DNA of 64,000 bases from Rhizobium sp. R634 (GCF_002211305.1 NZ_LOKW01000024.1:434001-498000); one strand, 5' to 3'; positions 27,017-35,901 are shown, numbered from the stretch's first letter. The notes: a model not told the origin generated them from the letters alone. Made by a program: numbers and translations.

Positions 27017-27517
27017 ATGAAGATGAGCGATGGGGTCGAGCAGGCCATTCACAGCGTTGCGATGCTTTCCGGCCTCTCGGACGGCGGCGTGCTTTCAGCA
27101 GCAGCGTTGGCGGAATTCCACGGCGTATCGACAAGCTATCTGTTGAAACATCTGCAGGCGCTGTCCGGCGCCGGCATCCTCGATACCGTACCAGGCCCGA
27201 AAGGCGGATATCGGCTGGCGAAGGCGCCGGCGGAGATTTCGCTGCTCGACATCCTGCTTGCAGTCGAAGGGCCGGCGCCGGCTTTCCGCTGCGCCGAAAT
27301 ACGCCAGCGCGGGCCGAACCCGGTCTCCGACCGCTTCTTCGCCAAGCCCTGCAACATCAGCGCGGCGATGCTGCGGGCCGAACGCGTCTACCGCGCCGAA
27401 CTCGCCAAGACGAGCATTGCCGATATCGGCATCGAACTGAATGCCCTCGACGACGGGTCGATCGCAGCCCGAGGCTGCGCTTTCCTTGAAATCCATGAAC
27501 GCAAAACGGCTCGCTGA
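27017..27517 (+). CDS. Rrf2 family transcriptional regulator without canonical Fe-S ligands
   Basis: Winged-helix dimeric regulator of 166 residues. DNA-binding part: LSAAALAEFHGVSTSYLLKHLQALSGAG, wing GPKGGYRLAKAP, dimer helix LLDILLAVEG. The cysteines (FRCAEI, AKPCNI about 22 residues later, and RGCAF near the end) do not follow the close Cys-x5-Cys-x5-Cys spacing of IscR/NsrR, so iron-sulfur sensing is unlikely and thiol sensing possible. Operon with the AhpD-like gene 18 bp downstream; the palindrome at its own promoter suggests autoregulation. Confidence 0.92.
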   Translation: MKMSDGVEQAIHSVAMLSGLSDGGVLSAAALAEFHGVSTSYLLKHLQALSGAGILDTVPGPKGGYRLAKAPAEISLLDILLAVEGPAPAFRCAEIRQRGPNPVSDRFFAKPCNISAAMLRAERVYRAELAKTSIADIGIELNALDDGSIAARGCAFLEIHERKTAR

Positions 27518-27535
27518 GCCATAAAGGAGAAGATC

Positions 27536-27997
27536 ATGCAACCGCGTTTCAATTTCGCCAAAGCCGCTCCGGACGCCTACAAGGCCGTCGCAGCGCTCGA
27601 ACAATATGTCCAGGCCTCCGGGCTGGAGCGCCGCTTCATCCACCTCATCAAGCTGCGTGCCTCGCAGATCAACGGCTGCGCCTATTGCGTCGACATGCAT
27701 GTGAAGGAAGCCCGCCACGATGGGCTGAGCGAGCAGTGGATCAACCTGATGTGCGTCTGGCGGGAGTCGCCGATTTATGACGCCCGCGAACGCGCCCTGC
27801 TCGGCTGGGTTGACGCCGTCACCAACATCGCCAAGACAGGCGCGCCGGATGGCGACTACGAGGCGCTGAAGGCGCATTTCTCCGAGGAGGAGATGACGAA
27901 GATCACGGTGGCGATCGGTGCGATCAATATCTGGAACCGGCTTGCGGTCGGCTTCCGCTCGCAGCATCCGATCGATGCGGCTCAGAAGGCAGCTTGA
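27536..27997 (+). CDS. Carboxymuconolactone decarboxylase family, AhpD-like
   Basis: Helical peroxidase-like protein of 153 residues. The AhpD core signature Cys-x2-Cys-x3-His is present in INGCAYCVDMHVKEARH (about residues 44-60). Such proteins reduce peroxides through the CxxC pair or protect against reactive species. ATG 27536 follows AAAGGAGAAG. Second gene of the Rrf2 operon, so it is probably induced when the Rrf2 repressor is inactivated. Confidence 0.93.
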   Translation: MQPRFNFAKAAPDAYKAVAALEQYVQASGLERRFIHLIKLRASQINGCAYCVDMHVKEARHDGLSEQWINLMCVWRESPIYDARERALLGWVDAVTNIAKTGAPDGDYEALKAHFSEEEMTKITVAIGAINIWNRLAVGFRSQHPIDAAQKAA

Positions 27998-28022
27998 CGG
28001 CTTAAGGGATAGATCCCGGCGA

Positions 28023-28045
28023 CCGACCCGAAGAATTCGGGTCGG
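28023..28045. terminator. Bidirectional hairpin terminator between converging genes
   Basis: CCGACCCGAA-GAA-TTCGGGTCGG, a perfect 10-bp stem, lies between the AhpD-like stop (27997) and the small minus-strand gene's stop (28056). T-runs are weak on both sides. Confidence 0.7.
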
Positions 28046-28055
28046 TTGAATATGC

Positions 28056-28223
28056 TCACTCGCGATTGGTAGCGGCTCGCGCGGCAGCAGAGCCAGGCCG
28101 ACTACCCGAGAGATCGGTGCTGTTGAATATGTCGCGGACGACTTTCGCGATTTCCTCTGCGGAAGTGCCCTTGGCATATTCTTCCTGCATGCGGAGCCTC
28201 ACAAGTTTTTCCAAATCTGACAT
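28056..28223 (-). CDS. Small hypothetical protein, 55 aa
   Basis: Short frame starting MSDLEKLVRLRMQEEYAKG and containing TSAEEIAKVVRDIF. ATG 28223 is preceded by GAGGTGAACT, a good ribosome site. The protein is charged, mostly helical, without signal peptide or membrane segment. Codon use is acceptable for the genome. No family recognised. A hairpin terminator follows its stop. Confidence 0.65.
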   Translation of the reverse strand: MSDLEKLVRLRMQEEYAKGTSAEEIAKVVRDIFNSTDLSGSRPGSAAARAATNRE

Positions 28224-28321
28224 AGTTCACCTCATCAAATCCGGCGCGAAAAGAAGTGTCGCGCCAGGATCGATCACAGGCAAGTTACGTTTTGTTTAGA
28301 ATGGCTTACCGATTTGTAATG

Positions 28322-28957
28322 TCAAAGGGCGATGTAACGGTCGGCGCGGTGATTGATGGCGACGAAGAGGTTGAGCACGACGGCGCCGAGCACCGAATAG
28401 AAGACGATGGGCGGCGTGGTGACGAAGAAGGCGGCGGCAAGCACGCACATGTCGATGGCAAGCTGGACGAGACCCGCGCGGATGCCGAAGCGCTCCTGCA
28501 GATAGATGCCGAGGATGCCGACGCCGCCGAGGCTGGCGCGATGGCGATAGAGCGCCAGCGCGCCGAAGCCGAGCAGCAGGCCACCGAGAAGTGCTGCCCA
28601 GGCCGGATGGATGCTCGATATGGAAAAGAGACGCGATTGCAGATCTGACATCGCCGACGTCAAACCGATGGCGATGAAGGTCTTGACGGTGAAGGCCATG
28701 CCGAGGCGCTTCCACGAGAGATAGAAGAACGGCAGGTTGAGCAGGAAGAAGGCCATGCCGAAATTGAGGCCGAAGGCATAATGCAGGAGGAAGGCGACGC
28801 CCGCCGTACTGCCGGTGAGAAGGCCGGCGCAGGCGAGAACGTAAAGGCCGAGCGCTGCGACGAGGCTGCCGGAGAAAATGCCTTGCACATCTTCGATCGG
28901 CGAGTGGCGCGTCGCGCTGGTGTTCCAGACGCCAAGAGCATTGATGAGCTGTGTCAT
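28322..28957 (-). CDS. YitT family membrane protein (copy 2)
   Basis: Integral membrane protein of 211 residues, clearly a paralog of the product of 26258-26890: EDVQGIFSGSLVAALGLYVLA, GSTAGVAFLLHYAFG, ALYRHRASLGGVGILGIYLQERFG and the ending FVAINHRADRYIAL align throughout. ATG 28957 has GGAG upstream. The two copies flank the Rrf2/AhpD-like operon and the 55-aa gene. Function unknown. Confidence 0.9.
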   Translation of the reverse strand: MTQLINALGVWNTSATRHSPIEDVQGIFSGSLVAALGLYVLACAGLLTGSTAGVAFLLHYAFGLNFGMAFFLLNLPFFYLSWKRLGMAFTVKTFIAIGLTSAMSDLQSRLFSISSIHPAWAALLGGLLLGFGALALYRHRASLGGVGILGIYLQERFGIRAGLVQLAIDMCVLAAAFFVTTPPIVFYSVLGAVVLNLFVAINHRADRYIAL

Positions 28958-29160
28958 AGCGCCGGTCTCCAACAGCAGACGAGTTCGGGAACACCCGAAG
29001 AGTTCCGGGCGTGATGGATTTGAGGTGAATGCGCCGTAGCGCTCGACATGCTGTCGCCGCGCTTCGTCGTACGCCTTTGAAATATCAGGCTTTCCGGCGG
29101 CGGATCAAGGAAAATAGGTAAGCAACGCTGACCTATATAAAAATCGCAAGATACATTCGT

Positions 29161-30096
29161 TCACCCCGCCTTGCGCGTAAGGAACAGAATGCCGAAAACG
29201 GGTTTACCGCCATCTTTGCGAATAACCGTCTTGACGGTCTGGAGGATTTCGAGGCCGTGGCGGCCAAGCAGCCTCCTCACATAGGCTTCCGAATGGGCAT
29301 AACGCAGCGACGGGGCGAGGTGAAAACCTTCGCCTTCCCCCGCATCCTCGACGGAAAAGGCGATGTCGGCGCCGGCGCCGGCGAGATCGTCGATGATGGC
29401 AAAGACGCTCTCGAGATTGCCGAGATACATCAAGACGTCGGCTGCCGTCACAAGATCGGTGCGATGGCGCAGGGCATCCGCAAGGACGCCGGAAAGATCG
29501 GGTGCAAGCGATAGATCGGCCTGGGCAAGATAATCGTAAACGCCCTTCTCCGCCGCCTTGGCCAACATTTTCTGCGAGAGGTCGAAGCCCTCGAGGCGGC
29601 CGACATGCGCGCGGATTTCCGGACCAAGCAGCCCGGTGCCGCAGCCGAGATCGACGGCGCATTCGTAACGCCTGGCGGTGGAGGCGACCAGCGCGGCAAG
29701 CTTCTGCGGCACGCTGTAGTCGAGTTTCTCGACGAGCGAGGTTTCGAAACGGTCGGCATAATCATCGAAGAGCCGCTCGACATAGCGGCTCGGCGGCCGG
29801 TCGGGCGCAGCTCCGTCGCCGAGAAGGGCGAGCTTGAGGGCCGAGCCGAAAATATCTTCGGGATCGAGGGCAAGCGTCCTGCGATAGGCCTCGATCGCGG
29901 CATCTGCCCTGCCCGCTTTTTCCCGATAGGTGGCGAGGCGATACCAGCCGGCAGCCCAACCGGGCGCGAGCTCAAGCGCCTGTTCCATCAGCTCGGCCGC
30001 CGCCTCCGGTTCGCCGCCCTCTTCGAGCATTTTGGCATAATCGGCGCGGCGGTCGGCGATGACGTCGCCTGAGGAAAGCTGGTGGGGCTGCATCAT
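29161..30096 (-). CDS. TPR-containing class I SAM-dependent methyltransferase
   Basis: Cytoplasmic protein of 311 residues. N-terminal TPR repeats (about 20-95: AAELMEQALELAPGWAAGWY, AIEAYRRTLALDPED) precede a Rossmann methyltransferase with motif I VDLGCGTGLLGPEIR (about 150-164), the acidic residue of motif II in GFDLSQKML, and later motifs VTAADVLMYLGN. Substrate unknown. ATG 30096 (or the adjacent ATG 30093) is chosen; in-frame codons upstream lack a ribosome site. Divergent from the DUF6460 gene. Confidence 0.9.
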   Translation of the reverse strand: MMQPHQLSSGDVIADRRADYAKMLEEGGEPEAAAELMEQALELAPGWAAGWYRLATYREKAGRADAAIEAYRRTLALDPEDIFGSALKLALLGDGAAPDRPPSRYVERLFDDYADRFETSLVEKLDYSVPQKLAALVASTARRYECAVDLGCGTGLLGPEIRAHVGRLEGFDLSQKMLAKAAEKGVYDYLAQADLSLAPDLSGVLADALRHRTDLVTAADVLMYLGNLESVFAIIDDLAGAGADIAFSVEDAGEGEGFHLAPSLRYAHSEAYVRRLLGRHGLEILQTVKTVIRKDGGKPVFGILFLTRKAG

Positions 30097-30267
30097 CGGC
30101 TCTTCATTTTGCGCATATGGTGGCACTGCGCAGTTTGCATGGCTTCGCATCTGGCGGCGGCCACAAAAAAACTCAAGTCCTATTTCAGAGGCGGAACGGC
30201 CAATCCAGGAAAGGGCTTGCGGGCGGTGCGCCGCAACCTTAATTCAGGGGCAAACAGGAGATGGCGC

Positions 30268-30534
30268 ATGTCCGATCAGGTGAACAAGTTCCTCGGCGAT
30301 TCGCTCGGCCGCACGTTGATAAAACTCATCGTCGTGTCGCTGATTGTCGGTTTCGTCATGACCATCTTCGGCCTGACGCCGTGGAACATCATCTATGGAT
30401 TCCGTGACTTCATCCTGGAGATTTGGCATCGGGGTTTTTCAGCGCTAGGGCGCGTCGGCGACTATCTCCTCCTCGGGGCGACGATCGTCATCCCGCTCTT
30501 CGTCATCCTTCGCCTTTTCAGCTATCGCCGGTAA
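30268..30534 (+). CDS. DUF6460 domain membrane protein
   Basis: Small inner-membrane protein of 88 residues with two helices (IKLIVVSLIVGFVMTIFG and YLLLGATIVIPLFVILRLF), a conserved NII(Y)GxRDF middle and an RR ending. ATG 30268 has AGGAG seven bases upstream. Family function unknown; I recall it as conserved in Rhizobiales. The CAP gene starts one base after its stop, so they form an operon. Confidence 0.85.
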   Translation: MSDQVNKFLGDSLGRTLIKLIVVSLIVGFVMTIFGLTPWNIIYGFRDFILEIWHRGFSALGRVGDYLLLGATIVIPLFVILRLFSYRR

Positions 30535-30535
30535 C

Positions 30536-31054
30536 ATGACATCCATCGATCTTTCCAGACGCGGCATGCTGCGCCTTTCCACACTCGCGCTCGCTGCCGG
30601 CATCGCCGGCTGCACGACGACACCCCGCCTTGCCGGCACGCCCTCAAACGGCGAGGACGAGACAACAAGCGTGCTGCCGCTTGTCAACCAGCTGAGAGCC
30701 AAGAACGGCCTGCCGCCGCTTAGCCCCGATCCGGCGGCGCAGACCGCCGCCCTCTTCCAGGCGAAACGCATGGCGAGCTCCGGCAAGATGGCGCATCTGA
30801 TCGGCATGACCGACAGCTTCGGCGCCCGCGTCAAGGCGAGCGGTGTGCGGCTGCCGGCGGCGGAAAATATCGCCTCCGGCCAGCAGAGCGTCGATGCCGT
30901 GGTGACGGCCTGGATCAACTCGCCACATCATCTGGAAAACATGCTCGGGCGTTATGACGGCCTCGGCGTCGCCGTTGCTCATAATGCATCTTCCCGGAAC
31001 CTGCCCTATTGGGCCATGGTGCTCTCCAGCCGAGGCGATTCTTCCGCCGCATAA
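30536..31054 (+). CDS. CAP (SCP/PR1-like) domain lipoprotein, Tat-like signal
   Basis: Exported protein of 172 residues. N-terminus SRRGMLRLSTLALAAGIAGC combines a twin-arginine-like motif with a lipobox (IAGC). The CAP domain follows: LVNQLRAKNGLPPLSPDPA, KMAHLIGMTDSFGARVKA, ENIASG and WINSPHHLENML, the conserved PR1 segments. Bacterial CAP proteins are extracytoplasmic and of uncertain function. Coupled to the DUF6460 gene. Confidence 0.9.
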   Translation: MTSIDLSRRGMLRLSTLALAAGIAGCTTTPRLAGTPSNGEDETTSVLPLVNQLRAKNGLPPLSPDPAAQTAALFQAKRMASSGKMAHLIGMTDSFGARVKASGVRLPAAENIASGQQSVDAVVTAWINSPHHLENMLGRYDGLGVAVAHNASSRNLPYWAMVLSSRGDSSAA

Positions 31055-31098
31055 TTCCCGAAATCGGAATCGGCTCAGACGCTGTAGATGAGGCCGGC

Positions 31099-32445
31099 AT
31101 GGATACGCGCAGCAATAACAATGCGTTCGCTTTCGAGGTGACGCACCGGCTGGTGCTCTCGATCGCCATTCCGATGACGCTCGGTTTCATGACGACGCCG
31201 CTGCTCGGGCTGACAAGCACCGCCGTCGTCGGCCATATGGGCAATCCCGAGGCGCTTGCGGGGCTTGCGATCGGCGCGATGCTCTTCGACCTCATCCTCG
31301 GCAGTTTCAATTTCCTGCGCGCCTCGACGACAGGGCTGACGGCGCAGGCCTATGGCCGGCGAGACCAGCACGAGCAACAGGCCGTGTTTTGGCGGGCACT
31401 GATTTCCGCGCTCGGCTGCGGGCTGGCGCTGCTCTGTCTTTCGCCGCTGTTGATGGCGGCCGGTTTGAAACTGATGGGCGCAGAAGGGGCGATCGCCGAG
31501 GCAACCAGCACCTATTTCTCGATTCGCATGCTGGCCGCACCGGCGGCGCTGGCGAATTACGCGATCCTCGGCTTCGTGCTCGGACGCGGACAGGGCAATG
31601 TCGGGCTGCTGCTGCAGGCCCTGATCAACGGCATCAACATCTTGCTGTCCATCTATCTCGGCCTGTCGCTCGGCTGGGGCGTGGCTGGGGTCGCCTGGGC
31701 AACCATGGCCGGCGAGATGGCCGGTGCGTTCGCCGGGCTCTCCATCGTGCTCGGCGGCTTCGGCAAGGCAGAGCGGCCGGCATGGTCGGAGATCACTTCC
31801 AGCCACCGCCTAGCGGAGCTTTTCGCGCTCAACCGCGACATCCTGATCCGCACTTTCGTGCTGATCGGCGCCTTCACCATCATGACACGGATCGGCACCG
31901 GCTTCGGCGCGGTGACGCTTGCCGCCAACGCGGTGCTGATGAACTTCTTCCTGCTGTCCGGCTATTATCTCGACGGGCTTGCCAATGCCGCCGAACAGAT
32001 CACCGGCCGGGCGATCGGCGCGCGGTATCGGCCGGCCTTCGACCGCGGGCTGAAGCTGACGACCCTCTGGTCCTTCGGTCTGGCGGCAATCGTTTCGGCC
32101 TTCTTCTTCCTGGCCGGGCCCTGGCTGATCTCGGTATTGACGACCTCGCCCGAGGTGCGGCAGGCGGCCGGGGCCTACCTGCCCTGGGCGGCGGTGACCG
32201 GGTTGACCGGCGCTCTGGCCTTCCTGATGGACGGGGTCTTCATCGGCGCGACATGGTCTGCGGACATGCGCAACCGGATGCTAATGTCCTTTGCCGGTTA
32301 CCTCGTGATGCTCGCCGTCTTCGTGCCGCTTTTCGGCAATCACGGTCTGTGGCTGGCGATGAACGCCTTCCTGCTCTTCCGCGGCTTCTTCCTGGCTATG
32401 CTGGTGCGGCCGCGCGCCGATCAGACGTTCCGCGCTGCCCAATAA
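31099..32445 (+). CDS. MATE family efflux transporter (DinF/NorM type)
   Basis: Inner-membrane cation-coupled multidrug exporter type, 448 residues, 12 helices in two halves. Seen: IPMTLGFMTTPLLGLTSTAVVGHM, FNFLRASTTGLTAQAYG and the second-half equivalent LDGLANAAEQITGRAIG. ATG 31099 (MDTRSNNNAF) follows GATGAGG; the frame also opens earlier, inside the CAP gene. The 3' end overlaps the converging pyrD by 25 bp. Confidence 0.92.
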   Translation: MDTRSNNNAFAFEVTHRLVLSIAIPMTLGFMTTPLLGLTSTAVVGHMGNPEALAGLAIGAMLFDLILGSFNFLRASTTGLTAQAYGRRDQHEQQAVFWRALISALGCGLALLCLSPLLMAAGLKLMGAEGAIAEATSTYFSIRMLAAPAALANYAILGFVLGRGQGNVGLLLQALINGINILLSIYLGLSLGWGVAGVAWATMAGEMAGAFAGLSIVLGGFGKAERPAWSEITSSHRLAELFALNRDILIRTFVLIGAFTIMTRIGTGFGAVTLAANAVLMNFFLLSGYYLDGLANAAEQITGRAIGARYRPAFDRGLKLTTLWSFGLAAIVSAFFFLAGPWLISVLTTSPEVRQAAGAYLPWAAVTGLTGALAFLMDGVFIGATWSADMRNRMLMSFAGYLVMLAVFVPLFGNHGLWLAMNAFLLFRGFFLAMLVRPRADQTFRAAQ

Positions 32446-33509
32446 TCCAGCCTGGTGTCCCGCAGCGCGCGGATCGAACCGGCTTTTTCCCGGTCGAGCA
32501 GCCCGGAGAGGCCGCGGACGATATCGCCCGGCAGACCGGGACCTTCATACACCATGCAGGAATAGAGCTGGACGAGATCGGCGCCCGCCCGGATCTTCTC
32601 CAGCGCCGTCTCGGCCGAGGAGACGCCGCCAACGCCGATGATCGCCAGATCAGGACCGACGCGCTTGCGCATCTTGGCGAGCACGGACGTCGATTTTTCG
32701 AACAGCGGCACGCCGGAGAGACCGCCCGCCTCCTTGGCCTGGCGCTGATCCTTGAGCCCATCGCGCGACAGCGTCGTGTTGGAGACGATCAGGCCATCCA
32801 GCGGATGCGCGAGCGCTTCGGCGGCGATATCGTCCATGCCTTCTTCAGTGAGATCGGGGGCGATCTTCAAGAAAACCGGGATTTTCCGGCCGGAATTCGC
32901 CGCCATCTCGTCACGCACCGCGAGCACGGCGGAGAGCAGCGCCGCAAGGCTTTCGCGCGCCTGCAGGTCGCGCAAGCCGGGCGTATTGGGCGAGGAGATG
33001 TTGGCAGTGAAGTAGCGTGCAACGGAATAGAAGCGGCGGATGCCGGCGACATAGTCGGCGATGCGATCCTCGCTCTCCTTGTTGGCGCCGATATTGACGC
33101 CGACGATGCCCCTGCCCGTCAGCGCGGCAAGGCGCGTGAAGGCGGCGTCATGGCCTTCATTGTTGAAGCCGAGACGGTTGATGACCGCTTCATCCTCCAC
33201 CAGGCGGAAGATGCGTGGCCGCGGATTGCCGGACTGCGGCTTCGGCGTCACTGTGCCGATCTCGGTAAAACCGAAACCGAGCTTCAGCAGCGCTTCCGGC
33301 ACCTCGGCATTCTTGTCGTAGCCCGCTGCCATGCCGATCGGGTTTTGGAAGACGAGGCCGGCGACGGTCTGGCTGAGCCGCGGATCGGACGCGATGTGGC
33401 AGGCCGGCACCAGGCCGGATTTCAGCGCCGCAATCGACATGCCGTGCGCCGTTTCCGGATCGAACATGAAGAGGCCCTTGCGGGCGATACGCTTCAAGGG
33501 GTCGATCAT
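32421..33509 (-). CDS. pyrD: Quinone-dependent dihydroorotate dehydrogenase (class 2)
   Basis: FMN enzyme of pyrimidine synthesis that oxidises dihydroorotate to orotate and passes electrons to quinone at the inner membrane. 362 residues, the usual class 2 length, with the N-terminal membrane-associating helices, GFGFTEIGTVTPKPQSGNP, the catalytic Ser loop in NISSPNTPGLRDLQ and C-terminal FMN-binding VGGVSSAETALEKIRAGADLVQLYS. Its start overlaps the DUF952 stop by four bases. Converges on the MATE gene. Confidence 0.97.
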   Translation of the reverse strand: MIDPLKRIARKGLFMFDPETAHGMSIAALKSGLVPACHIASDPRLSQTVAGLVFQNPIGMAAGYDKNAEVPEALLKLGFGFTEIGTVTPKPQSGNPRPRIFRLVEDEAVINRLGFNNEGHDAAFTRLAALTGRGIVGVNIGANKESEDRIADYVAGIRRFYSVARYFTANISSPNTPGLRDLQARESLAALLSAVLAVRDEMAANSGRKIPVFLKIAPDLTEEGMDDIAAEALAHPLDGLIVSNTTLSRDGLKDQRQAKEAGGLSGVPLFEKSTSVLAKMRKRVGPDLAIIGVGGVSSAETALEKIRAGADLVQLYSCMVYEGPGLPGDIVRGLSGLLDREKAGSIRALRDTRLDYWAARNV

Positions 33510-33862
33510 GGTTGCAGCTCCGGGAAGACGTGAGCGCCGGCCCCATCGAGCGGCAGTGGCGCCTCCCAGAGCACGGCTGCAAGCGGCAGGTCGGCATAGA
33601 GATGCGGGAACAGATCGCCGCCGCGTGATGGCTCGAAGAGAAGCTTGTCACCGAAGCCGCTGCCGTCGACGGCAATCAGCATGAGGCCGGACTGGCCGGC
33701 AAAATGCAGCGCGGCGGTCCGCTTCACCTGGTCTGCCGTCGAGAAATGGATGAAACCGTCCTTGAGATCGATGCCGGCGCCATGAAAAATGCCGGTTTGT
33801 CTGGCTTCCTGCCAGAGCGCTTCCGTCACGATCTTGTAAAGGGTCGGTGTCACGGTCATCAT
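33506..33862 (-). CDS. DUF952 domain-containing protein
   Basis: Cytoplasmic protein of 118 residues. Family pattern: LYKIVTEALWQEARQTGIFHGAG, DLKDGFIHFSTADQV, LMLIAVD and FPHLYADLPLAAVLW. DUF952 has a fold related to ADP-ribosyltransferase-like enzymes, and its function is unknown. ATG 33862 (ATG-ATG doublet). ATGA overlap with pyrD indicates co-translation; this pairing may be a conserved rhizobial operon. Confidence 0.88.
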   Translation of the reverse strand: MMTVTPTLYKIVTEALWQEARQTGIFHGAGIDLKDGFIHFSTADQVKRTAALHFAGQSGLMLIAVDGSGFGDKLLFEPSRGGDLFPHLYADLPLAAVLWEAPLPLDGAGAHVFPELQP

Positions 33863-33977
33863 GGCCTCGCGATTGCTGGTCCTCGGTCATCAGCGCTTTG
33901 CCGGAAAGAGGCGGCGATGTCCACGCCCCGGCGTTTAAAAAACGAGGCCGAGACAGGCAAATCCGGAGGATAAGACG

Positions 33978-34376
33978 ATGAAGATTCTGGTTCTGACACT
34001 TGGCGTTCTTCTCCTGCCGCTCGGCGCCGCGGCGGCCGAAGCCGATGCGAGCCGTTTCCAGCTGGAGAAGAGCGGCGATCATTTCGTCCGTCTCGACCGG
34101 CAGACCGGCGCCATGTCGATCTGCCAGGACAAGGACGGCACACTCGTCTGCCGGATGGCCGCCGACGAGCGGGCAGCTTATGAGGACGAGCTCGACCGGC
34201 TTTCCGAGCGGGTGACCAAGCTGGAACAGGGCAGCCTCGTCCAGCGCGCGCTGCCGAGCGATGCCGAGATCGACCGCTCGATCAGCATCATGGAGAAGAT
34301 GATGAAGAGTTTCATGGGGATGGTGAAGGAGTTCCAGGCCGAGGAAAAGGCCAATCCCCTTCCGCAGAAGACATGA
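33978..34376 (+). CDS. Hypothetical exported protein, 132 aa
   Basis: Signal peptide MKILVLTLGVLLLPLGAAAAEA, then a short domain with two Cys (SICQDKDGTLVCRMA) able to form a disulfide, and a helical C-terminal half (AAYEDELDRLSERVTKLEQ) that may form a coiled coil. ATG 33978 follows CCGGAGGAT. Function unknown; probably periplasmic. Confidence 0.85.
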   Translation: MKILVLTLGVLLLPLGAAAAEADASRFQLEKSGDHFVRLDRQTGAMSICQDKDGTLVCRMAADERAAYEDELDRLSERVTKLEQGSLVQRALPSDAEIDRSISIMEKMMKSFMGMVKEFQAEEKANPLPQKT

Positions 34377-34467
34377 TCTGATATAGTCATTTCAGTAGAT
34401 ATGCATGCGGCGCGGAGGGGATGGCGGCGCATGCAGGCGTGATCGGACTCTTGGGAGGGAGTTTTCG

Positions 34468-35115
34468 ATGCAGGAACAGACCATCATCATCGCGGACGAC
34501 CATCCGCTTTTCCGGGATGCGCTGCGCCAGGCGGTGATCGGCATGGAAGGCCGGCAGACGATCGTCGAGGCCGGCGATTTTGCTGCCGCACGCACGGCTG
34601 CGGGCACGCATCCGGATGCCGATCTGATGTTGCTCGATCTCGCCATGCCCGGCGTCAGCGGCTTCTCCGGTCTGATGGCGCTACGCGCGGAATTCGGCAG
34701 CCTGCCGATCATCATCGTCTCGGCAACCGACGATGCGACGACGATTCGCCGGGCCCTGGAACTCGGCGCTTCCGGCTTCATTTCCAAATCCTCCGGTATC
34801 GAGGACATCCGCCGCAGCATCCAGACGGTGCTTGCCGGCGATATCGCCACGCCCGAGAGCTATCGCGACGGTCAGGAGCAGGATCCTGATGTCGCCGATC
34901 TGATCCACCGCCTGCACACGCTGACGCCGCAGCAGAGCCGGGTGTTGACCATGCTCGCCGAAGGCCTGCTGAACAAGCAGATCGCCTATGAACTCGGCGT
35001 CTCCGAGGCGACGATCAAGGCGCATGTCTCGGCGATTCTCCTGAAACTCGATGTCGACAGCCGGACACAGGCCGTCATCCAGCTCGGCAAGATCAATATG
35101 GCGATGGTCGCCTGA
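34468..35115 (+). CDS. LuxR/NarL-type response regulator (CrbR/ErdR-like)
   Basis: DNA-binding response regulator of 215 residues: receiver domain with acidic pair DDH near the start, phospho-acceptor Asp57 in LMLLDLAMPG and the conserved Lys in GFISKSS, then a LuxR helix-turn-helix (LTPQQSRVLTMLAEGLLNKQ, ATIKAHVSAILLKL). ATG 34468 follows GGGAGGGAG. No histidine kinase gene adjoins it. The start QEQTIIIADDHPLFRDALRQ resembles CrbR/ErdR regulators, whose kinases are SLC5-type like the product of 566-4069. Confidence 0.93.
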   Translation: MQEQTIIIADDHPLFRDALRQAVIGMEGRQTIVEAGDFAAARTAAGTHPDADLMLLDLAMPGVSGFSGLMALRAEFGSLPIIIVSATDDATTIRRALELGASGFISKSSGIEDIRRSIQTVLAGDIATPESYRDGQEQDPDVADLIHRLHTLTPQQSRVLTMLAEGLLNKQIAYELGVSEATIKAHVSAILLKLDVDSRTQAVIQLGKINMAMVA

Positions 35116-35235
35116 GCACGGCACTCGGCTTACAGGATTTTATTCCTTTCTCGTCTTTACTCGGGCGATACGGTCGGTTAATATTCCGCTCGGTTGAAGC
35201 GCGGCATTGGATGAGCCGCACGGGATCGGGCGCCT

Positions 35236-35901
35236 ATGCTGTCACATGAGCAGATCTGGGGAGCGATTGACAGGCTTGCCGAACGGCACGACCTGACGCC
35301 GTCCGGTCTTGCCCGGCGCGCCGGGCTCGACCCGACCTCCTTCAACAAATCGAAACGGCTATCCGCCGACGGGCGGTTGCGCTGGCCTTCGACCGAATCG
35401 ATCGCCAAGGTGCTCGAGGCGACAGGGGCGAGCATGGAGCAGTTTCTTGCCTTCATGCGGCCGGGCGGCAGCCCTTCCGGATTGCCGGAAGCCGCGTTTC
35501 AGCCGCAGGGCAGCTCCATTCCGCTGCTGGGCTTCGCGCAGGCCGGCGCCGGCGGCTTCTTCGACGACGGCGGCTTTCCGGCCGGCCAGGGCTGGGACGT
35601 GGTCGAATTTCCGGCGGCGCCATCGCAAAAGGCCGGCGTTTATGCGCTGGAGGTGCAGGGCGAGAGCATGATGCCGCTCTACCGCGACGGCGACGTGCTG
35701 ATCGTCGAACCGGGCGCGCAAGTGCGCCGCAACGACCGCGTCGTGGTGCGTACGCGCGAGGGTGAGGTGATGGCCAAGGTGCTGCTGCGCCAGAGCCCGC
35801 GGTCGATCGAGCTGATGTCGCTCAATCCCGAACACCCCAACCGCACCCTCGATCTTTCCGATGTCGATTGGATCGCCCGCATCATCTGGGCCAGTCAGTA
35901 G
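35236..35901 (+). CDS. S24 family peptidase / LexA-like repressor with HTH
   Basis: Repressor-protease type protein of 221 residues. The N-terminal helix-turn-helix (DLTPSGLARRAGLDPTSFNK) precedes a C-terminal S24 domain with the Ser nucleophile in VQGESMMPLYRDGD and the Lys base in GEVMAKVLLR. A possible self-cleavage site is the AGAGGFF region near residue 111, where Ala-Gly occurs. Similar to phage C2-type repressors, but here in a core region with no phage genes, so a chromosomal regulator is likely. Confidence 0.9.
   Translation: MLSHEQIWGAIDRLAERHDLTPSGLARRAGLDPTSFNKSKRLSADGRLRWPSTESIAKVLEATGASMEQFLAFMRPGGSPSGLPEAAFQPQGSSIPLLGFAQAGAGGFFDDGGFPAGQGWDVVEFPAAPSQKAGVYALEVQGESMMPLYRDGDVLIVEPGAQVRRNDRVVVRTREGEVMAKVLLRQSPRSIELMSLNPEHPNRTLDLSDVDWIARIIWASQ

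Noticed and set aside
27290..27350. Fe-S cluster binding by the Rrf2 protein
   Set aside because: The Cys residues are about 22 apart rather than in the close triple spacing of IscR/NsrR.
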